A DNA stretch of 64,000 nt from Pseudenterobacter timonensis (GTDB lineage Bacteria; Pseudomonadota; Gammaproteobacteria; Enterobacterales; Enterobacteriaceae), in the NCBI RefSeq assembly GCF_900021175.1, contig NZ_FCOP01000011.1:806001-870000 (forward strand), written 5' to 3'. A program made the position numbers and the translations under genes. The notes beneath the pieces are model-generated. The model saw only the letters and a list, made by a program, of their open reading frames with translations. It had not been told where the DNA came from and did not search any database. Below are positions 14,551 to 23,723 of the stretch, in pieces. Within the stretch, counting starts at the first letter, position 1. Each line of letters opens with the position of its first letter.

Positions 14551-14823
14551 GTGAATAAATCTCAATTGATTGACAAAATTGCTGCGGGTGCTGATATCTC
14601 TAAAGCTGCGGCTGGACGTGCATTAGATGCTTTCATTGCATCCGTGACTGAGTCTCTGAAAGACGGGGATGATGTAGCGCTGGTTGGCTTTGGTACTTTT
14701 GCTGTTAAAGAGCGTGCTGCCCGTACTGGCCGTAACCCTCAGACCGGTAAAGAGATCACCATTGCTGCCGCTAAAGTTCCTGGCTTCCGTGCAGGCAAGG
14801 CACTGAAAGACGCAGTAAACTGA
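14551..14823 (+). CDS. hupB: DNA-binding protein HU-beta
   Basis: Nucleoid protein that bends and wraps DNA; acts as an HU-beta homodimer or HU-alpha/beta heterodimer. It has 90 residues and opens with a GTG codon after AGAGAGGAAGAG. The HU beta-arm signature [12 protein letters not shown] and the C-terminus [16 protein letters not shown] are present. It sits between lon and ppiD as in E. coli. Confidence 0.98.
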   Translation: MNKSQLIDKIAAGADISKAAAGRALDAFIASVTESLKDGDDVALVGFGTFAVKERAARTGRNPQTGKEITIAAAKVPGFRAGKALKDAVN

Positions 14824-15033
14824 TCGCTTTCTCCCACAGGGAAACCGAAAAGTACAAGGGCGCATCGCGAGATGTGCCTTTTTTGTTTGTCGAGAGCTGA
14901 TTTGTTCGAGTTTATGCGATTCCGGGCTGACAATCGCCCCGGTTTCTTGTCACAATACGTCTTTACGCGCTGCGGTCAGGATTTGCCGGCAGCGTAAGGT
15001 CACCAGTCACCTTCAGCGGAGTGTGGTTACACC

Positions 15034-16908
15034 ATGATGGACAGCTTACGCACGGCTGCTAACAGTCTCGTGCTCAAGATTATTTTCGGTATCATTATCG
15101 TGTCGTTCATTTTGACCGGCGTGAGTAGTTACCTGATTGGCGGTGGCAGCAACTATGCCGCAAAAGTGAATGGCCAGGAGATCAGCCGCGGGCAGTTCGA
15201 AAATGCTTTTGCCGGTGAGCGTAACCGTATGCAGCAGCAGATGGGCGAGCAGTATTCCGTCCTCGCCTCTAACGAAGCCTGGATGAACCAGCTGCGCCAT
15301 GACACGCTGAACCGCCTTATTGATGAAGCCCTGCTGGACCAGTATGCAAAACATCTGGGTCTTGGCATCAGCGACGAGCAGGTAAAAAATGCCATTTTCG
15401 CCACGCCTGCCTTCCAGTCTAACGGTAAGTTCGACAACACACGCTATAACGCCATTATCAATCAGATGGGCATGTCAGCCGACCAGTATGCCCAGGCGCT
15501 GCGTAACCAGTTGACCACCCAGCAGCTGATCAACGCCGTTGTCGGCACCGATTTCATGCTGAAGGGTGAAACCGACGAGCTGGCCGCGCTGGTCGTGCAG
15601 CAGCGTGTGGTGCGTGAAGCGACGCTGGATGTTAACGCGCTGGCGGCGAAGCAGCAGGTGAGCGACGAGGAGGTGAAAGCCTACTATGCGCAGAACAAAA
15701 ATACCTTCACCGCACCGGAACAGTTCCGCGTAAGCTACATCAAGATGGATGCTGCCGCGATGGCGCAGACCGCCTCGGACAGCGAAATTCAGGCGTACTA
15801 CGATCAGCATCAGGATCAGTTCACCCAGCCGCAGCGTAACCGCTACAGCGTGATTCAGACCAAAACCGAAGCTGACGCGAAAGCGGTACTGGATGAGCTG
15901 AATAAAGGCGCTGACTTTGCCACGCTGGCGAAAGCGAAATCCACCGATATCATCTCCGCGAAAAACGGCGGCGATATGGGCTGGCTTGAAGCCTCCACCA
16001 CGCCTGATGAGCTGAAAAACGCGAATCTTACCGAAAAAGGCCAGCTTTCCGGGGTGATTAAATCCTCTGTAGGCTTCCTTGTAGCGCGTCTTGATGACGT
16101 TGAGGCGGCAAAAACCAAGCCGCTGGCGGACGTGCGCGATGAGATCGCGGCGAAAGTGAAGCAGGAAAAAGCGCTGGATGCTTACTATGCGCTGCAGCAG
16201 AAAGTGAGTGACGCCGCCAGCAATGATAATGAATCGCTGGCTGGCGCCGAGCAGGCTGCGGGTGTGAAAGCGGTCGAGACGGGCTGGTTTGGCCGTGATA
16301 ACGTGCCGGAAGAGCTTAACTTCAAACCGGTAACCGATGCGATTTTCAACGGCGGCCTGGTGGGAGAAAATGGCACGCCGGGCAGCAACTCCGACATTAT
16401 CACTGTCGATGGCGACCGCGCGTTTGTTCTGCGTGTTGCGGAGCACAAGCCGGAATCGATCAAGCCGCTCGAGGCGGTAAAAGATCAGATTACCGCGCTG
16501 GTGAAACACAACAAAGCGGTTGAGCAGGCAAAACTCGATGCGGACAAGCTGGTGGGTGAGCTGAAAGCGGGCAAAGGCGATGAGGCGATGAAAGCTGCTG
16601 GCCTGAGCTTTGGCGAGGCGAAAACGCTGAGCCGTACCGGTCAGGATCCGATAAGCCAGGCGGCCTTTAATCTGGGCCTGCCGGCGAAAGATAAACCGGT
16701 CTACGGCACCGCTTCCGATATGCAGGGTAACGTGGTTATCCTGGCGCTGGATGAAGTGAAAGCCGGTACCATGCCGGACGCGCAGAGAAAAGCGATGGTA
16801 GCGGGCATCACCCAAAATAATGCGCAAATCGCGTTTGAGGCGCTGATGAGCAACCTGCGTAAAGAAGCCAAAATCAAACTTGGCGATGTGGTTAACCAGC
16901 CGCAATAA
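15034..16908 (+). CDS. ppiD: Periplasmic folding chaperone PpiD
   Basis: Inner-membrane-anchored periplasmic chaperone found near the SecYEG translocon, helping newly exported proteins. It has 624 residues (E. coli 623): a short cytoplasmic start, one transmembrane helix at about 12-34, SurA-like helical regions, and a degenerate parvulin domain at about 266-355 around the GGDMGWLE motif. The frame starts MMDSLRTAANS; the first of the two Met codons is used here. A hairpin terminator follows. Confidence 0.96.
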   Translation: MMDSLRTAANSLVLKIIFGIIIVSFILTGVSSYLIGGGSNYAAKVNGQEISRGQFENAFAGERNRMQQQMGEQYSVLASNEAWMNQLRHDTLNRLIDEALLDQYAKHLGLGISDEQVKNAIFATPAFQSNGKFDNTRYNAIINQMGMSADQYAQALRNQLTTQQLINAVVGTDFMLKGETDELAALVVQQRVVREATLDVNALAAKQQVSDEEVKAYYAQNKNTFTAPEQFRVSYIKMDAAAMAQTASDSEIQAYYDQHQDQFTQPQRNRYSVIQTKTEADAKAVLDELNKGADFATLAKAKSTDIISAKNGGDMGWLEASTTPDELKNANLTEKGQLSGVIKSSVGFLVARLDDVEAAKTKPLADVRDEIAAKVKQEKALDAYYALQQKVSDAASNDNESLAGAEQAAGVKAVETGWFGRDNVPEELNFKPVTDAIFNGGLVGENGTPGSNSDIITVDGDRAFVLRVAEHKPESIKPLEAVKDQITALVKHNKAVEQAKLDADKLVGELKAGKGDEAMKAAGLSFGEAKTLSRTGQDPISQAAFNLGLPAKDKPVYGTASDMQGNVVILALDEVKAGTMPDAQRKAMVAGITQNNAQIAFEALMSNLRKEAKIKLGDVVNQPQ

Positions 16909-16933
16909 TCGCGATGCTTCTCGCATAATGTAG

Positions 16934-17434
<501 letters not shown>

Positions 17435-17533
17435 TCACGTAATAACTTGCACAGTGGCAAAAATTTGCCAGGCTAGAGAGGTCATACCAGTTGTGACCTC
17501 TTACCCTATAACAACAGTAAAGGTTTTTGCGCT

Positions 17534-17932
17534 ATGCAGACACAAATTAAAGTTCGTGGTTACCATCTTGATGTTTACCAGCACGTTAATAACGCCCGCT
17601 ATCTGGAGTTTCTTGAAGAGGCGCGCTGGGATGGTCTTGAGAACAGCGAAAGTTTTCGCTGGCTGACGGCGCGTAACATCGCCTTTATCGTCGCCAACAT
17701 CAATATCAACTACCGCCGTCCGGCGGTACTGGGGGATCGCCTCACCGTAACAAGCCAGCTGCAGCAGCTTAATGGTAAAAGCGGCGTGCTCAGTCAGGTG
17801 ATCACGCTGGAGCCGGAGGGGCAGGTGGTCGTTGACGCGCTCATCACTTTTGTCTGCATCGATCTGAAAACCCAGAAAGCGCTGCCGCTGGAAGGAGAGC
17901 TGCGCGAAAAGCTGGAGCAGCTGATCGAATAG
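17534..17932 (+). CDS. fadM: Long-chain acyl-CoA thioesterase FadM
   Basis: Hotdog-fold thioesterase III, which hydrolyses long-chain acyl-CoAs that block beta-oxidation and is regulated by FadR in E. coli. It has 132 residues, the E. coli length. The 4-hydroxybenzoyl-CoA thioesterase signature DVYQHVNNARYLEFLEEARW is at residues 13-32, with the catalytic Asp13. It is followed 47 bp later by the accessory toxin gene. Confidence 0.95.
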   Translation: MQTQIKVRGYHLDVYQHVNNARYLEFLEEARWDGLENSESFRWLTARNIAFIVANININYRRPAVLGDRLTVTSQLQQLNGKSGVLSQVITLEPEGQVVVDALITFVCIDLKTQKALPLEGELREKLEQLIE

Positions 17933-17935
17933 CAA

Positions 17936-17959
17936 ATTTGTCTTTTATAAAAGACAAAT
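17936..17959. promoter_or_regulatory. Perfect 24-bp palindrome upstream of the toxin-antitoxin pair
   Basis: The half ATTTGTCTTTTA is followed directly by its exact reverse complement, giving a 24-bp dyad with no mismatch. It begins 4 bases after the fadM stop and ends 20 bases before the toxin ATG. The centre is TTATAA, which could overlap a -10. Type II toxin-antitoxin operons are usually autoregulated through such operators; that this one is bound by the antitoxin is inference. Confidence 0.7.
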
Positions 17960-17979
17960 GAGCGTTTCAGGGATAGACT

Positions 17980-18315
17980 ATGCACAGGGACTACAGCATT
18001 GAGCGTTACCGGACGCGTGACGGAAAGATCCCGTTTACCGACTGGATAGAGAAGATGAACCGCAAGGATCCGTATGTCGCTTTTCGGATCCTTATGCGTA
18101 TCAACCGCGCGATTAAGCGCAACTTTGGTGACTATCGTTATCTCAGGGAGGGTGTCTGGGAAATGCGAGTGGATTGTGGTCCAGGTTACAGAATCTATTT
18201 TGCCGTTGAAAATCGACAGGTTTTATTACTGCTGGTAGGGGGTGATAAAAAAACGCAGAAAGCCGATATCAACCGTGCGATAGAATACTGGCAGGATCAT
18301 CAATCAAAAGGATAA
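17980..18315 (+). CDS. Type II toxin, RelE/ParE superfamily (HI1419-like killer protein)
   Basis: 111 residues of the family annotated as addiction-module killer protein (Gp49/HigB-like, RelE/ParE fold). Family features seen are the N-terminal RTRDGKIPFTDWIEKM, the basic RINRAIKRNFGDY and the core VWEMRVDCGPGYRIYF, followed by a hydrophobic strand LLLLVGGDKKTQ and a helix DINRAIEYW. SD AGGGA precedes the ATG. It is followed after 5 bp by its antitoxin; toxin-first order is typical of this family. Many relatives are mRNA interferases. It is absent at this locus in E. coli. Confidence 0.88.
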   Translation: MHRDYSIERYRTRDGKIPFTDWIEKMNRKDPYVAFRILMRINRAIKRNFGDYRYLREGVWEMRVDCGPGYRIYFAVENRQVLLLLVGGDKKTQKADINRAIEYWQDHQSKG

Positions 18316-18320
18316 AACGA

Positions 18321-18650
18321 ATGAGCCAGGAGAAAAGAAAATTTTCAAGCTCAGTAAGCCACCACGATGCGGTTGTGCAGATGCTGCGTGAAAATCCTCA
18401 CTATGCACAAATCTATCTGCAGACGGCCCTTGATGAGATCTATGAGGATCAGGGGATCCCTGCCTACCTGATTGCGCTGCGCCATGTTATCGAGGCGCGC
18501 GGCGGTATCGGCGTCATCTCTGAGAAAGCGGGCTTATCACGCCAGCAACTCTACAAAACGCTCTCTGATAATGGTAACCCCACGCTTACCACGCTGATGA
18601 AAGTTACCCGTGCTGCCGGCGTGAAACTGTTCGACAGCACGGTGAAATAA
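18321..18650 (+). CDS. Type II antitoxin, HTH family (HI1420-like antidote protein)
   Basis: 109 residues. The N-terminal half (about 1-55) contains ALDEIYEDQGIPAYLIALRHVIEARG, a typical lead-in of the addiction-module antidote family, and the C-terminal half is an XRE-type helix-turn-helix (GVISEKAGLSRQQLYKTLS, then NPTLTTLMKVTRAAG). SD AAGGAT is close to the ATG. It pairs with the toxin 5 bp upstream and ends 4 bp before the stop of the convergent queC. It is the probable repressor of the operon through the upstream palindrome. Confidence 0.88.
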   Translation: MSQEKRKFSSSVSHHDAVVQMLRENPHYAQIYLQTALDEIYEDQGIPAYLIALRHVIEARGGIGVISEKAGLSRQQLYKTLSDNGNPTLTTLMKVTRAAGVKLFDSTVK

Positions 18651-18654
18651 GGCC

Positions 18655-19350
18655 TTATTGCAGCCCGGTTTTCTGCTTCATCGCCGCCATGACCGCAGGC
18701 TTATCGGCCAGGTAGTGGTTCAGACCGTTAGCTCGCAGGTTGCAGGCGGCGCATTCGCCGCAGCCTTCGCCCTTAATGCCGTTATAGCAGGTGAGCGTCT
18801 CATAGCGCACCAGATCCAGCTTACCCCAGTAGTCGGCCAGCGCCCAGGTTTCGGCTTTATCGAGCCACATCAGCGGCGTTTCGAAGCGTATTTCTTTCGC
18901 CATGCCTAAATTCACCGCATGGTTTAGCGCCTTAACAAACTCATCCCGGCAGTCAGGGTAACCGGAAAAATCGGTTTCGCACACGCCGGTGATCACCGCC
19001 TCGGCCTGCACCTGATAGGCGTAAATCGCGGTCAGCGTCAGGAAGAGGATATTACGGCCAGGAACAAAGGTATTGGGAATGCCGCTGGCGTCGGGAGCAT
19101 AGTCCGGAACCGGAATGTTATCGCGGGTCAGGCTGCTGACCGCCAGTTCGTTGAGCAGGGTTACGTCCAGCACCTTATGCGCCCGGGCGCCCAGTTGCAG
19201 CGCTAAATCACGGGCTACGTCGATCTCCGCACGATGGCGCTGCCCATAATCAAACGTTACGCAATGCACTTCATCATACTGCTGAAGCGCCTGAATCAGG
19301 CAGGTAGTGGAATCTTGTCCTCCGCTGAATACGACCACGGCACGTTTCAT
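18655..19350 (-). CDS. queC: 7-cyano-7-deazaguanine synthase QueC
   Basis: Converts 7-carboxy-7-deazaguanine to preQ0 using ammonia and ATP, in queuosine biosynthesis. It has 231 residues, as in E. coli. The PP-loop SGGQDST is at residues 9-15, and the four zinc-binding Cys lie near 188-203 in [16 protein letters not shown]. It converges on the toxin-antitoxin pair, whose stop is 4 bases away. Confidence 0.97.
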   Translation of the reverse strand: MKRAVVVFSGGQDSTTCLIQALQQYDEVHCVTFDYGQRHRAEIDVARDLALQLGARAHKVLDVTLLNELAVSSLTRDNIPVPDYAPDASGIPNTFVPGRNILFLTLTAIYAYQVQAEAVITGVCETDFSGYPDCRDEFVKALNHAVNLGMAKEIRFETPLMWLDKAETWALADYWGKLDLVRYETLTCYNGIKGEGCGECAACNLRANGLNHYLADKPAVMAAMKQKTGLQ

Positions 19351-19416
19351 AGATAGTCTCGACAGTTACGGTAAAAGGATAATGGTAACCGCTGAGCCTG
19401 ACCGCGACCAGCTTCT

Positions 19417-21114
19417 TCACTCTTTTGGCGCTGGCAGCCACGCCTCGGTAAAATCGAACCAGCCGCGGGTATTGAGGCGAATACCATTGACGCCAGGGGG
19501 CGCGCTAACCTGATACTGGTAGTTGAAGAGCGGTGTTAGCACCGCTTTCTCCATCAATCTGGCGAAGATCTCCTTAAGCTTCGCATGCCGATCCTGTTCG
19601 CAGGCCTGCTTTTGTACCGCGTCCAGCGTCGCCTGCAGATGCGCAAATTCCGGCGCGCTCAACAGATGCGGCCAGAGGATATCGCAGCGCAGCCACTGCT
19701 CAAGCGTCGACTCCGGCGCTTCACCAATCAGGCGATCGCCCATCATCATATCCGCCTGCGCAAGCGAGGCGCAGCCATCCCAGGTTTTCGCGTCATGAAA
19801 AATAACCGTAAGGTCGCAGCCCTGCTGTGCCAGGTACCGTTTCAGCTGTTCAGCCATGATATGCAGCTCAACGGGGAGGTGATAAACCAGCGTCAGCGTC
19901 GCGGGAAGCGTCACATGGTTGAGGGCGGGCCACTGCGGAATGGCCCAGCCCGGCAGCAGTTCCCGGGAGGGGGTGATAAGATTTTTCTCCAGCGGCAGGG
20001 TAAGCAGCAGGGTTTGATGGATGATATTGATTAACCGGCGCGCCTGCATCTCGCTGAGTCCGGAGCTCTGCTTGAGCGTGAGATAACAGAAGCCCAGGCT
20101 AATACTGTTGCTGACCAGGCGCAGGCTGGCCAGCTCCTCCGGCTCGCCGATGGCGATTTGTACCGGATGGCGGCAGCTGGTTCCCAGCCCGCGATCGAAC
20201 AGCTGCGGCGTGATCCAGTATTCGATCGCCTTCAGCAGCGGATGGCTGAGATGATACTGTTCGTGGCACTCCAGACGCACCAGCTCGGGCTCCCAGGCGG
20301 CGATGCGGAACGGGCCGCTGCCGATGTCAGGGCGCTCCGGGTGGGCAAGACGACTGGCGTAGCTCGCCAGACGGTGCGCCAGCCAGTAGTCTGGCTGATG
20401 CAGCACAAAGGTTAAACACTGCGGATGGGTCACCTCCGTGCGTTGCACGCTGGCAAACAGCCGCTGCAGAACGGGCAGGGCGAGCAGCGCCGTCAGGCTT
20501 GCCTGCAGCTGCGCCGTTTCGATTTTATCGCCGTTATGCCAGTGGAGCGTAGAGCGGATGTAGAAATGCCAGCGCAGCCCATCGGCTGAGATCTCCCAGT
20601 GGTGGGCCAGATCGCCCGCGGGCGTGCTGCAGTTGCCATTAAAGCGCGTCAGGCCGGAAAAAACCTGGCCCGCCAGATGCTGTTCGGCGCGTCCCGGCAG
20701 GAAGCCCGGCTGCAGCGGATCGAGTGGGCGATAGTAAGGAATACGCAGCGTAGGGGTATCGTTCTGCCACTGCCCGCCGAGAAAGGGCTCCAGCAGCGCG
20801 CGAATATCCTGCGGCGCAAGCTGGGCCAGTTCGAGCGCGGTATGTTTATGCCCGCTTCTGAGCGCCTCTTCCATCATCCGGTTGCGCAGGGTCTCGGGCG
20901 ACACGTGAAAGGTGAGTTCCCCGCGTTTTCCGCGCCCGGATTGTGCCCGCCAGCTAAGCCAGCCCGCCTCCTGCGCCTGGCGCAACAGCGTACGCACGTG
21001 CCGCTCGCTGCAAAAACAGCGTTCGGCAAGTTCGGTAACGGTAACACGCTGCGGCGCTCCGGCGGAGGGGTGCCACAGGCGCTGATACTGATTAAGGCGG
21101 TTGAGCTGGCGCAT
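19417..21114 (-). CDS. ybaE: SgrR-like regulator/solute-binding protein YbaE
   Basis: 565 residues (E. coli 566). The N-terminal winged-helix domain (about 1-115, with the HTH-like TVTELAERCFCSERHVRTLLRQ) is of the SgrR type, and the C-terminal part (about 150-560) is an ABC periplasmic-binding-protein fold without a signal peptide. SgrR uses this layout to sense sugar-phosphate stress; the ligand and targets of YbaE are unknown. It is divergent from cof with a 100-bp gap. Confidence 0.9.
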   Translation of the reverse strand: MRQLNRLNQYQRLWHPSAGAPQRVTVTELAERCFCSERHVRTLLRQAQEAGWLSWRAQSGRGKRGELTFHVSPETLRNRMMEEALRSGHKHTALELAQLAPQDIRALLEPFLGGQWQNDTPTLRIPYYRPLDPLQPGFLPGRAEQHLAGQVFSGLTRFNGNCSTPAGDLAHHWEISADGLRWHFYIRSTLHWHNGDKIETAQLQASLTALLALPVLQRLFASVQRTEVTHPQCLTFVLHQPDYWLAHRLASYASRLAHPERPDIGSGPFRIAAWEPELVRLECHEQYHLSHPLLKAIEYWITPQLFDRGLGTSCRHPVQIAIGEPEELASLRLVSNSISLGFCYLTLKQSSGLSEMQARRLINIIHQTLLLTLPLEKNLITPSRELLPGWAIPQWPALNHVTLPATLTLVYHLPVELHIMAEQLKRYLAQQGCDLTVIFHDAKTWDGCASLAQADMMMGDRLIGEAPESTLEQWLRCDILWPHLLSAPEFAHLQATLDAVQKQACEQDRHAKLKEIFARLMEKAVLTPLFNYQYQVSAPPGVNGIRLNTRGWFDFTEAWLPAPKE

Positions 21115-21214
21115 AATAAACCCGGAACAATAATTTTCATCTATTCACTATTACTTCCGTATATCGCAGGCAATACTGGTTCACAAGTCACCGCATCACA
21201 TTTCGGGAGTAAAC

Positions 21215-22033
21215 ATGGCTCGGCTCGCTGCATTTGATATGGACGGCACGCTTTTAATGCCGGATCACCGCTTAGGCGACAACACCCTGAGTGTACTGAA
21301 GCGGCTGCGGGAGCGTGATATTACTCTGACCTTTGCCACCGGCCGCCACGTGCTGGAGATGCGCCACCTGCTGGACAAGCTGGCGCTGGATGCGTTTCTT
21401 ATCACCGGTAACGGCACCCGCATTCACACTAATGAGGGAGAGGTCATTTATCGGCAGGATCTTGACCCGTCTGTTGCAGAGCAGGTATTGCACAGCCGCT
21501 GGGACACCCGCGCCAGCATGCATGTTTTTAACGATACCGGCTGGCTGACGGGACAGGAGGATCCGCTGTTGCTGAAGGCCCATGCCTATAGCGGCTTTCG
21601 CTATCAAATTACCGACCTGCGTCGTATCCCGGCCCATGCGGTGACTAAAATCTGTTTTTGTGGCGATCATGACGATCTGCGTCGCCTGCGTATTCAGCTT
21701 AACGAGGCGCTGGGCGTCCGGGCGCATTTAACCTTTTCAGCGTTCGACTGCCTGGAAGTGCTGCCGGTGGGGTGCAACAAAGGCTCAGCCCTGGCGGTGC
21801 TGAGCGATCGTCTGGGGCTGACTCTGAACGACTGTATGGCGTTTGGCGACGCGATGAACGATCGCGAAATGCTGGGAAGCGTTGGTCGCGGCCTGATTAT
21901 GGGCAACGCCATGCCGCAGCTTATCGCCGAGCTGGCCCATCTGCCGGTTATCGGTCACTGCCGTAACGAAGCAGTCTCCCATTTTTTGAACCATTGGCTG
22001 GATAAACCCGATCTTCCCTATTCCCCCGAATAG
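21215..22033 (+). CDS. cof: HMP-PP phosphatase Cof (HAD family)
   Basis: HAD-superfamily hydrolase that dephosphorylates 4-amino-2-methyl-5-hydroxymethylpyrimidine pyrophosphate and other phosphorylated metabolites. It has 272 residues, as in E. coli. Motif I is DMDGTL with Asp8 (nucleophile) and Asp10, and the C2-type cap lies in the middle. Motif IV is in [14 protein letters not shown]. The SD GGGAG precedes the ATG. It ends in a strong terminator whose T-tract overlaps the stop of the convergent cdsH. Confidence 0.95.
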   Translation: MARLAAFDMDGTLLMPDHRLGDNTLSVLKRLRERDITLTFATGRHVLEMRHLLDKLALDAFLITGNGTRIHTNEGEVIYRQDLDPSVAEQVLHSRWDTRASMHVFNDTGWLTGQEDPLLLKAHAYSGFRYQITDLRRIPAHAVTKICFCGDHDDLRRLRIQLNEALGVRAHLTFSAFDCLEVLPVGCNKGSALAVLSDRLGLTLNDCMAFGDAMNDREMLGSVGRGLIMGNAMPQLIAELAHLPVIGHCRNEAVSHFLNHWLDKPDLPYSPE

Positions 22034-22048
22034 TCAGATGTTTCCGGC

Positions 22049-22075
22049 AAGCCAGACGCAGGTCTGGCTTTTTTT
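22049..22075 (+). terminator. cof intrinsic terminator (also faces cdsH)
   Basis: AAGCCAGAC and GTCTGGCTT form a perfect 9-bp stem around GCAG, followed by TTTTT. The T-tract overlaps the last codon of the convergent cdsH. On the minus strand the same stem lies just after the cdsH stop, but without a good T-tract. Confidence 0.87.
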
Positions 22076-23120
22076 ATGCGACAAGCTGGTTAATCTCCGC
22101 TCTCCACGGCGCGATATCCCCGATGTGCTGTTTTACCCACTCTTCGTGATAGTAGGTGTCCAGGTAGCGCTCTCCGCTGTCGCAGATAAGCGTCACGATG
22201 GAGCCCTGCTCCCCGGACGCCCGCATCCGCGCCGCCAGCTGCAGGGCGCCCCAGACGTTGGTGCCGGTTGAAGCGCCAACCTTACGGCCAAGCTGCGTCT
22301 CCAGCCAGTGGGCGGCGGCGATGCTTGCCGCGTCGGGTACGCGCAGCATCTCATCCACCACGTCCGGGATGAACGACGGCTCCACGCGCGGGCGGCCAAT
22401 CCCTTCGATTCGGCTGCCTGTCGGGCTTCGCAGCGTTGCATCGCGGGAGTGCCAGTAGTCGAAAAAGACGGAGTTTTGCGGATCCACAACCATCAGGCGC
22501 GTGTCGTAACCCTGGCAGCGGATATAACGGCCAATCGTGGCGGAGGTGCCGCCGGTGCCTGCGCTCATCACAACGTACGCGGGAACGGGATGCGGCTCGC
22601 TGCGCATCTGCCGGTAGATGCTTTCGGCAATATTGTTATTGCCGCGCCAGTCGGTGGCGCGCTCGGCATAGGTAAACTGATCCATATAGTGGCCGCCCAG
22701 CTCGCGGGCAAGCATTCCGGAGGCGGCGTAAATCTCACAGGCGCTTTCCACAAAATGGCAGCGCCCGCCATAAAATTCGATCTGCTCAACTTTGCGTTTC
22801 GCGGTGCTGGCGGGCATGACGGCGATAAACGGCAGCCCCAGCAGACGGGCGAAATAAGCTTCCGAGACGGCGGTCGAGCCGGAGGAGGATTCGATAACCG
22901 GCGTGCCCTCTTTGATCCAGCCGTTACACAGGCCATATAAAAAGAGCGAGCGCGCCAGGCGGTGCTTCAGGCTGCCGGTAGGGTGGGTGCTTTCATCTTT
23001 AAGATAGAGCGAGATCCCCGGAAAACCCGGCAGGGGGAGACGAATCAGATGCGTATCCGCTGAGCGCTGATAGTCGGCGTTAATTTCGCTGATAGCATCT
23101 TTAACCCAGGAGCTGATCAT
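22074..23120 (-). CDS. cdsH: L-cysteine desulfhydrase CdsH (PLP-dependent)
   Basis: PLP enzyme of the cysteine synthase/CBS fold. It matches the inducible cysteine desulfhydrase of Salmonella and Pantoea, which splits cysteine to pyruvate, ammonia and sulfide. 348 residues from the ATG at 23120, chosen because GGAA lies 8 bases upstream; the ATG at 23132 (four residues longer, MEHLMISS) is the alternative. The PLP lysine is in TGSLKHR (Lys52), the SSSGST and [12 protein letters not shown] loops bind substrate and phosphate. It is divergent from decR, its likely activator. E. coli K-12 has no copy here. Confidence 0.85.
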   Translation of the reverse strand: MISSWVKDAISEINADYQRSADTHLIRLPLPGFPGISLYLKDESTHPTGSLKHRLARSLFLYGLCNGWIKEGTPVIESSSGSTAVSEAYFARLLGLPFIAVMPASTAKRKVEQIEFYGGRCHFVESACEIYAASGMLARELGGHYMDQFTYAERATDWRGNNNIAESIYRQMRSEPHPVPAYVVMSAGTGGTSATIGRYIRCQGYDTRLMVVDPQNSVFFDYWHSRDATLRSPTGSRIEGIGRPRVEPSFIPDVVDEMLRVPDAASIAAAHWLETQLGRKVGASTGTNVWGALQLAARMRASGEQGSIVTLICDSGERYLDTYYHEEWVKQHIGDIAPWRAEINQLVA

Positions 23121-23235
23121 TAAATGTTCCATTTTGTCATTTTGTGCCCAGAATAGCGAAAAGCCGGGAAAAAATTGTTGCCATCCGGCCTTTAAAATAG
23201 AATGTAAGGAGAAAAAAATTCTCTCAGAGGCGGAT

Positions 23236-23694
23236 ATGTTAGACAAAATTGACCGTAAGCTGCTCTCTTTACTCCAGAACGACTGCACCCTCTCTTTGCA
23301 GGCGCTGGCTGATGCCGTTAATCTGACCACCACCCCCTGCTGGAAACGGCTCAAGCGGCTGGAGGATGACGGTATCCTTCTGGGGCGGGTGGCGCTGCTC
23401 AACCCTGAAAAGCTCGGGCTTGGGCTGACCGCGTTCGTGCTTATCAAAACGCAACATCACAGCAGCGAATGGTACAGCCAGTTCGTTACGCAGGTGGGGG
23501 AAATGACCGAGGTGCTCGGCTTCTGGCGGATGGCCGGAGAGTATGACTACCTGCTGCGCGTACAGGTGGCGGACATGAAACGCTACGACGACTTTTATAA
23601 GCGGCTTGTCAATAGCGTGCCGGGCCTTACGGATGTCACCTCCAGCTTTGCGATGGAACAGATAAAATATACTACCGCGCTACCCATTGAATAA
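23236..23694 (+). CDS. decR: Cysteine-responsive Lrp/AsnC-type regulator DecR
   Basis: 152 residues, as in E. coli (formerly ybaO). The N-terminal Lrp-type HTH is at about 4-60 ([36 protein letters not shown]) and the RAM/AsnC ligand domain is at 66-150. In E. coli it activates cyuAP for cysteine detoxification; here its divergent neighbour is cdsH, the arrangement known for cysteine desulfhydrase control. The ATG at 23236 follows AGAGG; the open frame upstream is not conserved. Confidence 0.94.
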   Translation: MLDKIDRKLLSLLQNDCTLSLQALADAVNLTTTPCWKRLKRLEDDGILLGRVALLNPEKLGLGLTAFVLIKTQHHSSEWYSQFVTQVGEMTEVLGFWRMAGEYDYLLRVQVADMKRYDDFYKRLVNSVPGLTDVTSSFAMEQIKYTTALPIE

Positions 23695-23723
23695 CGTCGA
23701 ACAAGACCTCAGGAATTAACCGC

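Noticed and set aside
23121-23447. N-terminal extension of cdsH to 457 residues
   Set aside because: The extra sequence covers decR on the other strand, is Ser/Arg rich, and the PLP enzyme is complete without it.
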